From Arthrobacter sp. GMC3 (GTDB taxonomy: Bacteria > Actinomycetota > Actinomycetes > Actinomycetales > Micrococcaceae), in the NCBI RefSeq assembly GCF_002929305.1, contig NZ_PJIO01000001.1, forward strand, positions 372,001 through 436,000: a DNA stretch of 64,000 bases, given 5' to 3'. The position numbers and the translations under genes are program-made. Positions 7,645 through 16,400 of this stretch are shown here, in pieces (position 1 is the stretch's first letter; every line of letters begins with the position of its first letter). The notes below the pieces were generated by a model. The model saw only the letters and a list, made by a program, of their open reading frames with translations. It was not told where the DNA came from and ran no database searches.

Positions 7645-8874
7645 GTGCAGGCCAATGCCATGACGGGGGCAACCCAGTCTCATGAGGGCGCCCTCCAGTC
7701 GGAGAAGCAATCAATGCTCAAGCAACCCAAGGCCGTCTGGGCGGTGGCGTTTGCCGCTGTCTTCGCGTTCATGGGCATCGGCTTGGTCGACCCCATCCTG
7801 CCGGCGATCGCAAAAAATCTGGAAGCAACGCCCAGTCAGGTTTCACTGCTCTTCACCAGCTATTTCCTGGTGACGGCCATCGCCATGCTCATCACGGGCT
7901 TCGTGTCCTCGCGGATTGGCGGCAAGAAGACACTGCTCATCGGTTTGGGCATCATCGTCGTCTTCTCCGCTCTCTCCGGAATGTCCAACACAGTGGATGC
8001 GCTGGTGGGCTTCCGTGCAGGTTGGGGCCTGGGCAACGCCTTGTTTGTCGCCACCTCGCTCGCCGTCATGGTGGGTGTGGCCTCCGGCGGTGCGGCAACG
8101 GCCATCATTTTGTATGAAGCGGCACTGGGCTTGGGGCTCTCCTTGGGCCCGCTCATGGGCGCCTTGTTGGGTGGCTGGCAGTGGCGGGCACCGTTCTTTG
8201 GCACCGCAACCGCCATGGCCATCGCCTTTGTTCTGGTGATGATCATGCTGCCCAAGACTGCCTTGCCGGCCGCGAAGACACGGCTGCGCGATCCGCTGCT
8301 GGCCCTGGGCCACAAAGGGTTGCGCACCACGGCCGGCAGTGCGCTGTTCTACAACTACGGCTTCTTCACCATCTTGGCGTTTGTGCCGTTCATCTTGGGC
8401 TTCGACGCCTACGGCATTGGTGCTGTGTTCTTCGGCTGGGGCGTTGCCGTGGCAGTGTTCTCGGTGTTCGTGGCGCCCGTGGTGCAGCGCCTGTTTGGCC
8501 CAACACGTGCCTTGATGGGTTCACTGCTTATTTTGATGCTGATCCTGGTGGGATTGGCCCTGGCCGCCGGACACTCCGTCACCCTGATCGTCATCTTGAC
8601 CGTTACGTCCGGGGCGTTGCTGGGCATCAACAACACCTTGTTCACCGAAATGGCCATGTCCGTCTCGGATTCCCCGCGGCCCGTGGCCAGCGCCGGCTAC
8701 AACTTTGTGCGTTGGATGGGCGGGGCGCTGGCGCCGTTCCTGGCGGCCAAGATCGCCGAGCACTTCAACGCCTCGCTCACCTTCTACGTTGCCGCATTTG
8801 CCGTTCTGATCAGCGCCGCTGTGATCTTTGGTGGACGCCGCTTCCTCACCTCGCACGAGCCCGAGGGCGTGTAG
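7645..8874 (+). CDS. MFS transporter, probable drug efflux
   Basis: 409 residues from the GTG at 7645, which has AGGAGA 4 bases before it; a longer frame from 7573 overlaps the marR stop but lacks such a site. About 12 hydrophobic helices start at residue 27 (AVWAVAFAAVFAFMGIGLV-DP), with the D-P of antiporter motif D1 and a loop SSRIGGKKTLL after helix 2 that matches MFS motif A (G-x-x-x-D/R-x-x-G-R/K-K). These proteins exchange drugs for protons across the inner membrane. Genetic link to MarR supports inducible efflux; substrate unknown. Confidence 0.9.
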   Translation: MQANAMTGATQSHEGALQSEKQSMLKQPKAVWAVAFAAVFAFMGIGLVDPILPAIAKNLEATPSQVSLLFTSYFLVTAIAMLITGFVSSRIGGKKTLLIGLGIIVVFSALSGMSNTVDALVGFRAGWGLGNALFVATSLAVMVGVASGGAATAIILYEAALGLGLSLGPLMGALLGGWQWRAPFFGTATAMAIAFVLVMIMLPKTALPAAKTRLRDPLLALGHKGLRTTAGSALFYNYGFFTILAFVPFILGFDAYGIGAVFFGWGVAVAVFSVFVAPVVQRLFGPTRALMGSLLILMLILVGLALAAGHSVTLIVILTVTSGALLGINNTLFTEMAMSVSDSPRPVASAGYNFVRWMGGALAPFLAAKIAEHFNASLTFYVAAFAVLISAAVIFGGRRFLTSHEPEGV

Positions 8875-8908
8875 AAACGATATTCCCGCTCACGCGTTGA
8901 GCGAAATT

Positions 8909-8955
8909 TGTAGCCATGCTTTGGCCGTGTCCCTTACGGTTAAAGCATGGCTACA
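8909..8955 (+). promoter_or_regulatory. Long hairpin enclosing the thioredoxin start codon
   Basis: TGTAGCCATGCTTT (8909-8922) is perfectly complementary to AAAGCATGGCTACA (8942-8955). Inside, GG/TT wobbles and CCGT/ACGG (8925-8928 and 8936-8939) extend the stem around a 7-base loop. The right arm contains the trxA ATG (8947-8949). No ribosome site is visible; TACGGT (8935-8940) is a possible -10 for a leaderless start at the ATG. It could work as an RNA switch on longer transcripts or as a DNA operator. Confidence 0.6.
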
Positions 8956-9312
8956 GTTGATATCACCACTGAATCTTTTGGCACCACCATCGAGGACAAC
9001 GACATCGTGTTCGTTGATTTCTGGGCTTCCTGGTGCCAGCCCTGTGTGCGCTTTGCGCCTACCTATGAGGCGGCCTCCCAGAAGCACGACGGCGTCGTAT
9101 TCGCCAAGGTGGACACCGAGGCGGAGCAGCAGCTCGCCGCCGAAGCGAACATCACCTCAATCCCCACCCTCATGGCATTCCGCGAGAAGGTCCTTGTGTT
9201 CGCCCAGCCGGGCGCACTGAGCGGCACGGATCTGGAGAAGGTCATCACGGCCGTGAAGGAACTGGACATGAGTGAAGTTCATGCCGCCGTGGCCAAGAAA
9301 GCCGCAGAGTAA
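8947..9312 (+). CDS. Thioredoxin with CQPC active site
   Basis: 121 residues of thioredoxin fold. The active-site segment is VDFWASWCQPCVRFAP, with both redox Cys but Gln in place of the usual Gly of WCGPC; the cis-Pro is in TSIPTLMAF. It reduces disulfides in the cytoplasm, normally with thioredoxin reductase, which is not in this window. The C-terminus is about 12 residues longer than E. coli TrxA. The gene has its own terminator and an unusual start-codon hairpin. CQPC thioredoxins are known as secondary thioredoxins in several bacteria, so this is probably not the main housekeeping copy. Confidence 0.93.
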   Translation: MATVDITTESFGTTIEDNDIVFVDFWASWCQPCVRFAPTYEAASQKHDGVVFAKVDTEAEQQLAAEANITSIPTLMAFREKVLVFAQPGALSGTDLEKVITAVKELDMSEVHAAVAKKAAE

Positions 9313-9329
9313 CCCTCTCTTTAACGCAA

Positions 9330-9391
9330 AACTGCCGCTTTCCCGCATACCCGTTGTTCTGCAACGGCAGGTATGCGGGGAAGCGGCAGTT
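9330..9391. terminator. Bidirectional terminator hairpin
   Basis: AACTGCCGCTT (9330-9340) and the following CCCGCATACC pair with GGTATGCGGGG and AAGCGGCAGTT (to 9391) with one bulge, between the convergent thioredoxin and ABM genes. An A-run precedes and T-rich bases follow. Confidence 0.8.
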
Positions 9392-9397
9392 GTGGTT

Positions 9398-9676
9398 TTA
9401 GAGGCGTTCCAGCTTGACCGGTTCGGCCAGCAGTGCGCTCAAGGATTCGTTGAGGTCCTGGACCGCGATTCCCTTGCCGTGCTTGTCAAGGGCTTCCTGG
9501 GAGGCCCACTGCTCGGTCAGGACAATCTTTTCTTCGGATTCCTCCGTGATTTCATACTGGATGCAACCTTCCTCCTCCACGACTTGCTCGATGGCAATGT
9601 CGAGGGCTAGCTTCACTCGGAAGAATTCGCCGTCGTTGGGGATGAAAGTGGCCTGTAGGTTGATGATCTCGCTCAT
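9398..9676 (-). CDS. Antibiotic biosynthesis monooxygenase (ABM) domain protein, YgiN-like
   Basis: 92 residues, one ABM/dimeric alpha-beta barrel domain: N-terminal strand INLQATFIPNDGE, helix AIEQVVEEEGCIQYEI, then IVLTEQWASQEALDKH. The EEGCIQYEI and EQWASQEALDKH segments are the family's signature. Known members oxidise quinols or break down heme without cofactors; small stand-alone proteins like this are often putative quinol monooxygenases. It ends against the thioredoxin terminator. Ribosome site is weak. Exact substrate not predictable. Confidence 0.88.
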   Translation of the reverse strand: MSEIINLQATFIPNDGEFFRVKLALDIAIEQVVEEEGCIQYEITEESEEKIVLTEQWASQEALDKHGKGIAVQDLNESLSALLAEPVKLERL

Positions 9677-9718
9677 GGAATCAGCCTAGGCGATACAGAT
9701 GTTCAAACGAGCATTCCT

Positions 9719-10105
9719 TTACGGCGCGCTCACCAAGTCAAAGCGAATTTCGGTGCTGCAGATCGAGGTGATCTTGATGGAGTAGCCATAGAAGTCAGCG
9801 GTATCGCCGAGCTCCAATTCCTTGAAGTTGGGCAAGGGGGAGGGACCGTGCTGGGTGACTGTCAGCGTGACTGCCGCCGGTTCGGGGGAGGCGAAGATGC
9901 CGATGATGCCCACCCGCGGGCGCAGTGCAGGATCCGAGGTGGCTGCCGGGAGTTCTGGTTCCGAGACGCCTATGCCCTGTCGCAGCTTGTAGGTTCCGCT
10001 TTGAGTGCAGGATGCGTTCATTGCTTGATCCTTTGCCGGCAACGTGCACCCGGCAAGCATCGCCACGGTCATGGCGGCCCAGAAGATGCGGCTCGCTTCT
10101 CTCAA
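9719..10105 (-). CDS. Hypothetical lipoprotein
   Basis: 128 residues from a TTG at 10105; an ATG 11 codons later (10072) is an alternative but would shorten the signal peptide. AAMTVAMLAGC is a lipobox, giving a Cys at about residue 20 for lipid attachment outside the membrane. The mature part has two more Cys (SCTQSG near 33 and ICSTE near 115) that could form a disulfide, and a beta-rich pattern ending TADFYGYSIKITSIC. No family is recognised. Monocistronic. Confidence 0.7.
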   Translation of the reverse strand: MREASRIFWAAMTVAMLAGCTLPAKDQAMNASCTQSGTYKLRQGIGVSEPELPAATSDPALRPRVGIIGIFASPEPAAVTLTVTQHGPSPLPNFKELELGDTADFYGYSIKITSICSTEIRFDLVSAP

Positions 10106-10227
10106 GTCATTCCAATCACGACTGTCCCGGTTACATACGGCATGTACTGTTCCTTGCCCAAGATTAGTGATCTCCCAATACCGGGTTCAATGGGCACAAC
10201 TCCCCACTGTCACCGCGCAGCTTGGGT

Positions 10228-11181
10228 TTAGTGGCCGCGGTGGTCCTGGATAGTCATGCGCGGCCCGCGGGCCGGTTTGCGGAAGCCACTCAAATGCAAC
10301 ATGCGTACCACCCGCTGCCTGTGTCCGCGCCACGGCTCCAAGAGCTCCAGCATCCCGGCATCATCCACCGCTTTCCCTGCCAGCGCCCACCCAACGTAGG
10401 CGGCCAGGTGGTAGTCGCCCACGGCCACCTGATCCGCGTCGCCGTGCGTTCGTTGGGTGACCTCCGCCGCTGTCCATACCCCGATGCCCGGGATGGACTG
10501 CATCTTCGCTGCGGCTTCCTCTGCCGGGAGTTGTGCCAGTCGCTCCAAGCCCGACGTCGATCGCAGCATCCGCAGAATAGTTGCCGAACGCTGTGGCCCG
10601 ACTCCGGCCTTGTGCCAGGCCCATGACGGGATGGCCGCCCATTGCGCCGGTGAGGGTGCCACCAGAAGATCGTGGGGAACCGCCGGATCGGAACTGACGC
10701 CCGGCGCGGGGCTGCCAAATTTGCGCAGCAGTGTCGCGTAGCCGCGGCGTGCCTCGAGCGAGGTGACCTTTTGTTCCAGAATGGCCGGGATGAGTGCATC
10801 GACCATGCGCCCAGTGGCGGGAAGGCGAAGTGCGGGGTTCCGGCGTCGGGCATCTTGCACCAGGCGGGGGAGTGTTGCGGCAAAGGCGGGGGAGTCAAAG
10901 CTGGACCAGTCATCGTGGGCACCCAGCAAGGCTGGAGCTCCCTTCAGCGCCAGCTCCGCACCCGGGCCCCAGCTCCTGATGTGGAATTCCGGGCCGTCTT
11001 GTGTGATGCCGAGGGTGGCGGGACCGGCGGGGGTGTTGAAGGCCAGCCAAGCCGCATTATGGGTCAAGCGGACGGTTCTATCCGCTGGTCCGCGGCAGAT
11101 GATGCCCAGTGTCTGCTGCAAATTGTAGGGTCCGCCAGCGTTCCAGACCGCGGTGGGTCCAAGAGCTATTGTGACGGTCAT
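10228..11181 (-). CDS. AlkA-like DNA-3-methyladenine glycosylase (HhH-GPD family)
   Basis: 317 residues. The C-terminal half carries the helix-hairpin-helix and GPD loop: MQSIPGIGVWTAAEV followed by DQVAVGDYHLAAYVGWAL, where the Asp of GDYH is in the catalytic position. The middle has MVDALIPAILEQKVTSLEA, the helix that enters the base-flipping core. The enzyme removes alkylated or otherwise damaged bases to start base excision repair in the cytoplasm. It follows the permease gene on the same strand after 51 bases, and could be the third gene of a LysR-permease-glycosylase unit, although no functional link is clear. Confidence 0.88.
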   Translation of the reverse strand: MTVTIALGPTAVWNAGGPYNLQQTLGIICRGPADRTVRLTHNAAWLAFNTPAGPATLGITQDGPEFHIRSWGPGAELALKGAPALLGAHDDWSSFDSPAFAATLPRLVQDARRRNPALRLPATGRMVDALIPAILEQKVTSLEARRGYATLLRKFGSPAPGVSSDPAVPHDLLVAPSPAQWAAIPSWAWHKAGVGPQRSATILRMLRSTSGLERLAQLPAEEAAAKMQSIPGIGVWTAAEVTQRTHGDADQVAVGDYHLAAYVGWALAGKAVDDAGMLELLEPWRGHRQRVVRMLHLSGFRKPARGPRMTIQDHRGH

Positions 11182-11232
11182 GCTTCCATGGTCGCATGCG
11201 GGGCTGACAAGATTCCGATGAGCCGAAGGAGG

Positions 11233-12432
11233 CTACCCCGGCAACCCGGCAGCAAGCCACAGCGCCAGCACGGACAGGGGCAGCAAAACGACAACAAGCG
11301 CCAGCCCGGCCAAGGCATAACCGCGCCATGAGACGTCCAAGCCCATTGCTTTGAGGCGGCTGTGCCACAACAGCGTGGCCAGTGATGCCCACGGGGTGAC
11401 CAGCGGGCCGAGGTTCACGCCCACCAACAAGGCGGCCAGCCGCACAGGGGAGTCCGCCGCAGGTTCCAACGCCAAATAGGCCGGTAAGTTATTGACGCCG
11501 TTGGCACTGAGTGCGCCCAAACCGGCCAGCTGGAGCAGGCTCAGGAAGTCCTCGCCGGTGCCGGAGACCCGGCCCAGGGCTGCACCGAGACCGTGGTCAT
11601 GCAGGGTTGCAACCACCAGAAACAAGCCCATGGTTAGAAGCAACGGCTGAGTGGGCAGCATCTTCCAATGCAGGGCCGAGCGCTCGCGAACCACGAACAC
11701 CACCAATAGGAACACTGCGGCAATGCTGGCCGGGATCCATACGGCGACGCCCGAAACTAGGGCGGGCAAAAGCAAGGCAACAGTGATGGCGCTCAAGACC
11801 AGCAGCCGTTTGTCTGCCACTGCCGGGACATCAGGGGCCGAGTATTTCCCCCGCAAGTCCCGCCGAAACATCAAGACCAAAAACACCAGCGGAAGGACTA
11901 TGCCCACCACAGCAGGTGCCCACACCAGCTGGGCGAACCCCAACGGGCTGACATCCAGCTGGCGCTGGGCGAGCAGGTTGGTCAGGTTGGAGACGGGCAA
12001 CAACAACGACGCCGTATTGGCCAGCCAAACTGTGGTCAAGGCAAACGGCAGTGGATTGATGCGGGCATGGCGCGCCAGCGAAACCACCACGGGCGTGACC
12101 AGCACGGCGGTGGTGTCCAGGGACAAGAACACCGTGCTGAGCGTGGCCAGCCCCACAACCAGAAGCCAGAGGACAGCGATCCGTCCAAGCGGTGGCTTGC
12201 CCGGGGCAGCTCGGGTGCCGAACCGGGCCAGCCGCGCGGTAATAAAGCGGAAGAGCCCGGCGCTGTCCGCCAGTTCCGTCACCACGGTCATGGCGAGGAC
12301 AAACAGCAGGATGGGCACTGTACGGGACGCCAGTTCCAGTGCGGAGCTGGGCGTCAAAAGCCCGGTGCTCAGCAGAATTAGTCCAACAACAAACAGTGCG
12401 CCAGGGAAGCCGGCGGTCAGCAGTTTCCTCAT
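11233..12432 (-). CDS. ArsB/SLC13-type anion permease
   Basis: 399 residues with about 10-12 hydrophobic helices. The helix-loop pair LATLSTVFLSLDTTAVLVTPVV and the later ALSANGVNNLPAYLAL match the two inverted repeats of the ArsB/NhaD/SLC13 ion-transporter superfamily (T/S-x-x-x-S/L-D-T-T and N-G-V-N-N-L-P). Members export arsenite or move di- and tricarboxylates or Na+; no arsenic genes are nearby, so the substrate is open. The ATG overlaps the LysR stop (ATGA), so the two are co-translated. A frame reaching 12600 is only overlap with lysR. Confidence 0.88.
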   Translation of the reverse strand: MRKLLTAGFPGALFVVGLILLSTGLLTPSSALELASRTVPILLFVLAMTVVTELADSAGLFRFITARLARFGTRAAPGKPPLGRIAVLWLLVVGLATLSTVFLSLDTTAVLVTPVVVSLARHARINPLPFALTTVWLANTASLLLPVSNLTNLLAQRQLDVSPLGFAQLVWAPAVVGIVLPLVFLVLMFRRDLRGKYSAPDVPAVADKRLLVLSAITVALLLPALVSGVAVWIPASIAAVFLLVVFVVRERSALHWKMLPTQPLLLTMGLFLVVATLHDHGLGAALGRVSGTGEDFLSLLQLAGLGALSANGVNNLPAYLALEPAADSPVRLAALLVGVNLGPLVTPWASLATLLWHSRLKAMGLDVSWRGYALAGLALVVVLLPLSVLALWLAAGLPG

Positions 12433-13367
12433 GGTTGCACCGGCATTTCGGCCACCTTTTGGGCGGTTTGTTCCAAGATTTCCTGGCACGCCGAAATGGC
12501 TGGACGGCGGCGGCTGGCACGTCGCGCCGAGGTGAAGACCGTGCGCCGCGGGAGCCCGGGCAAGTCGATCAGCGTCAGGGCCGGGGGACGCCCGGTCCAC
12601 ATCAGATCGGGCATCAGGCCCACCGCGTTGCCCGACTCGATGAGCCGAATCTGCGCCTGGAGATCTGCCGTCTCGAAGCGCACATCGGGCTCAAAACCGG
12701 CCTGCCGGCAGGCTTGTTCGGCCCAATGCCGGGAGGCAGCACCGCGTGGCTCCATGACCCAGGGCAGGTCCGCTGTGTCCGCAATGCCGGCGATGGGGGC
12801 TTGGTCTAGACGGGACATGCCACCGGCAACGCCGTGGGAAGGCACTGCGAGTCTGATGGCGTCCGTGGTGAGGATGATCCTGTCCAGTTCCGGGTGGCGG
12901 GGAGCGGCATGGCCGGGGTACTGCTCGGCCACAACCAGGTCAAAGTCCCTGGCCCAGGTCTCATAAAGTGCGGTTTCGGGTTCACGTTGCACCATCTCGA
13001 TCCGCACGTCCGGGTAGCTCTGAGCCATGGCCGTGAGTGTATCGGGGAGCAGCGCCAGGGCGGCCGACTGGAACACGGCCAGTTTTACCGTTCCAGTCAC
13101 GGTGGTCAGGGATGCTGAGAGGTCTGCCTCGGCCCGTTCGAGGGACTCGAGAATCTCACCCGTGTGTGCCACAAGGATCTCGGCCTGCGCTGTCAGTTGC
13201 ACCCGCCGTCCCACCTTGCGCAACAATTTCACCCCGGCTTCTTTCTCTAGCAGGGCCAGTTGCTGTGACACGGCGGAGGGGCTGTATTGCAGGGCAGCGG
13301 CGACGTCGGCCAGGGTGCCTCGGATATGTAGTTCACGCAGTAAACGCAGGCGTTTGACGTCCAGCAA
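12429..13367 (-). CDS. LysR family transcriptional regulator
   Basis: 312 residues from the TTG at 13367, which has GGAGGGG just upstream; a TTG four codons earlier would place that site inside the gene. Residues 1-60 are the LysR winged HTH (LREL-HIRGTLADVAAALQYSPSAVSQQLALLEKE), followed by a linker helix and a periplasmic-binding-protein-like effector domain (VKLAVFQSAALALLP onwards). It overlaps the permease start by 4 bases and is divergent from putA over a 127-base AT-rich region holding an inverted repeat, so it may control the permease, putA or both. Confidence 0.9.
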   Translation of the reverse strand: MLDVKRLRLLRELHIRGTLADVAAALQYSPSAVSQQLALLEKEAGVKLLRKVGRRVQLTAQAEILVAHTGEILESLERAEADLSASLTTVTGTVKLAVFQSAALALLPDTLTAMAQSYPDVRIEMVQREPETALYETWARDFDLVVAEQYPGHAAPRHPELDRIILTTDAIRLAVPSHGVAGGMSRLDQAPIAGIADTADLPWVMEPRGAASRHWAEQACRQAGFEPDVRFETADLQAQIRLIESGNAVGLMPDLMWTGRPPALTLIDLPGLPRRTVFTSARRASRRRPAISACQEILEQTAQKVAEMPVQP

Positions 13368-13412
13368 GGGCCCCTCCAAATAGCTTAGTAAAACTGATCA
13401 ATACTAATCATA

Positions 13413-13457
13413 AATCACCACTTTTGCTTATTGAACAAAAGTCTCATACTGGTGATT
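13413..13457. promoter_or_regulatory. Nested inverted repeats between lysR and putA, likely LysR-type site
   Basis: AATCACCA (13413-13420) is complementary to TGGTGATT (13450-13457). Inside, ACTTTTG (13420-13426) and CAAAAGT (13436-13442) form a perfect dyad with a 9-base spacer. The region is AT-rich, unlike its surroundings, and lies between divergent genes, the usual place for a LysR regulator to bind. Confidence 0.5.
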
Positions 13458-13494
13458 AGAAAACCTTTACCCCGCCCGTTTGGCACCAGTAGAA

Positions 13495-16400
13495 ATGAAT
13501 GCATCAGCAACTATGACAAGTTCCGTCACCGCGGCCATCTCCGCAAACATTCCGGTTCCTAGCAACGATCTTGCACAGGAAACGATAGCCCTCGTTCGGC
13601 ACTGGCTGACAGAGGCCGCCAAGTTCCCGGCCGACGTCTCCGCCCAGCGTTTGGCGGGTGTCCTGAAGGACCCCAACGGGCTGGACTTCACAGTTGGCTT
13701 CGTTGACGGCGTCGTCCGCCCGGAAGACCTTGCTGTGGCTGGCCGCAATCTGGCCATCCTGGCACCCAAGGTCCCGGCATTCTTGCCGTGGTACATGCGC
13801 AGCGCCGTTCGCATCGGTGGCGTCATGGCGCCGATCCTGCCGCAACTTGTCATCCCGATCGCCCGCCGTGTGCTCCGCGAAATGGTGGGCCACCTGATCG
13901 TGGACGCCACCGACGCGAAGCTGGGCCCGGCCATCGCGAAAATCCGCAAGGGTGGCGTTGACCTGAACATCAACCTACTCGGCGAAGCCGTTTTGGGCGA
14001 CCATGAAGCCGCCCGCCGCCTTGAGGGAACCCTCAAGCTCCTGGCCAGGGACGACGTCGACTACGTCTCCATCAAAGAATCCTCCACCGTGGCGCCCCAC
14101 TCCCCGTGGGCATTCGACGACGCCGTCGATCACATCGTTGACAAGCTCACCCCGCTGTACACGCTGGCCAACTCCTTCCCCAAGGCCAAGTTCATCAACC
14201 TGGACATGGAAGAGTACAAAGACCTCACCATGACCATCGCCGTGTTCAAGCGCATCCTGGACAAGCCGGAGTTCAAGAACCTTGAAGCCGGCATCGTGTT
14301 GCAGGCCTACCTGCCAGACACTCTCGCCGCCATGATCGACCTCCAGGAGTGGGCCGCCAAGCGCCGCGCCGACGGCGGTGCCGCCGTCAAGGTTCGCATC
14401 GTCAAGGGCGCCAACCTGCCCATGGAACAGGTCCAGGCGTCCGTCTTTGGCTGGCCGCTGGCCACCTGGGGCACCAAGCAGGACTCGGACACCAACTACA
14501 AGCGCATCGTGAACTACGCGCTGACACCCGAGCACATCGACGCCGTCAACATCGGTGTCGCCGGGCACAACCTCTTCGACGTGGCCCACGCCTGGCTGCT
14601 GGCCAAGCAGCGCGGCATCGACACCACCACCGGGCAGCTGGAATTTGAGATGCTGCTCGGCATGGCCACGGGCCAGGCCGAGGCCGTCCGCAAGGATGTC
14701 GGCTCGTTGCTGCTCTACACCCCCGTGGTTCACCCGGGCGAGTTCGATGTCGCTATCGCCTACCTGATCCGCCGCCTGGAAGAGGGTGCCAGCCAGGACA
14801 ACTTCATGTCCGCAGTGTTTGAACTCTCCGAGAACGAGGCACTGTTCGAGCGCGAGCAGAACCGCTTCCTGGCCTCCTTGGCGGACCTGGACACCACGGT
14901 TCCGCCGACGAACCGCGTCCAGGACCGCAACCAGCCTGCCGTTGCCGCACCCACGGATTCCTTCACCAACACCCCGGACACAGACCCGTCGCTGGTGGCC
15001 AACCACGCCTGGGGCAAGGACATTCTGGCCCGCATCCCCGGCTCCGTACTGGCCAATGACATTGTTGCGGCCACCACTGTGACCGAACTGGCCGAGCTGA
15101 ACAAGATTGTTGACACCGCCGTCGCCTCCGCTGCGGCCTGGGGTGCCATGAGCGGTGCCGAGCGTGCAGCCATTTTGCACCGCGCCGGTGACATGATGGA
15201 AACCCGCCGCGCCGACTTCATGGAGGTCATGGCCTCTGAAACCGGCAAGACGCTGGACCAGTCCGACCCCGAAATCAGCGAGGCCGTGGACTTTGCCCAC
15301 TACTACGCCGAGCGCGCCAAGGACCTGGAAACGGTCGACGGCGCAACGTTCGTCCCCGCGAAGCTCACCGTTGTGACCCCGCCATGGAACTTCCCCGTCG
15401 CCATTCCGGCAGGATCCACGCTGTCGGCACTTGCCGCGGGCTCCGCCGTCGTCATTAAGCCGGCGCCTCAGGCCCAGCGCAGCGGATCGCTCATGGTTCA
15501 GGCCCTTTGGGATGCTGGCGTGCCCCGTGACGTGCTGGCCCTGGTCCAGCTCGGTGAAAACGAGCTCGGGCAGGCCCTCGTGGGACACCCCAGCGTGGAC
15601 CGCCTGATCCTGACCGGCGGCTACGAGACCGCCGAACTGTTCCGCAGCTTCCGCACCGACCTGCCGTTGCTGGCTGAGACCTCCGGCAAGAACGCCATCA
15701 TCGTCACCCCCAGCGCCGACCTTGACCTTGCGGCCAAGGACGTGGTGCAGTCGGCCTTCGGCCACGCCGGCCAGAAGTGCTCCGCCGCTTCACTGGTCAT
15801 CATGGTCGGTTCCGTGGCCAAGTCAGCACGCTTCCGCAACCAGCTGCTGGACGCCGCTGCGAGCCTCAGCGTTGGCTACCCGGAAACCGCCACCACCCAG
15901 ATGGGGCCGATCATTGAAGCTGCCGGTGGGAAACTGCTGGCCGCCCTGACCACCCTGGACACGGGCGAAAGCTGGGCCATCGAGCCACGGATGCTTGACC
16001 ACACCGGGCGCCTCTGGTCCCCAGGCGTGCGCACAGGCGTGGCTTCCGGCTCCAACTTCCACCTGACCGAGTTCTTCGGCCCCGTACTGGGTGTCATGCA
16101 GGCTGAGACGTTGGAAGAGGCCATCTCGATGGTCAACCGGATCGACTACGGCCTCACTTCGGGCCTGCACTCGCTGGATTCCGCGGAAATTGGGCTGTGG
16201 TTGGACACCGTCCAGGCCGGAAACCTGTACGTGAACCGCAGCATCACCGGTGCTATTGTGCAGCGCCAGCCGTTTGGTGGTTGGAAGAAGTCGGCCGTGG
16301 GAGCGGGCACCAAGGCTGGCGGCCCCAACTACCTCATGGGCTTGGGGTCGTGGGAAACCGCCGTTTCCACGGCAACCGCGCCCCTGAGTAAGGCAGCCAC

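Noticed and set aside
13975..15765. 596-codon open frame on the minus strand opposite putA
   Set aside because: It is the shadow of GC-rich putA codons; no ribosome site, low-complexity Gly/Val/His-rich translation, no domain.
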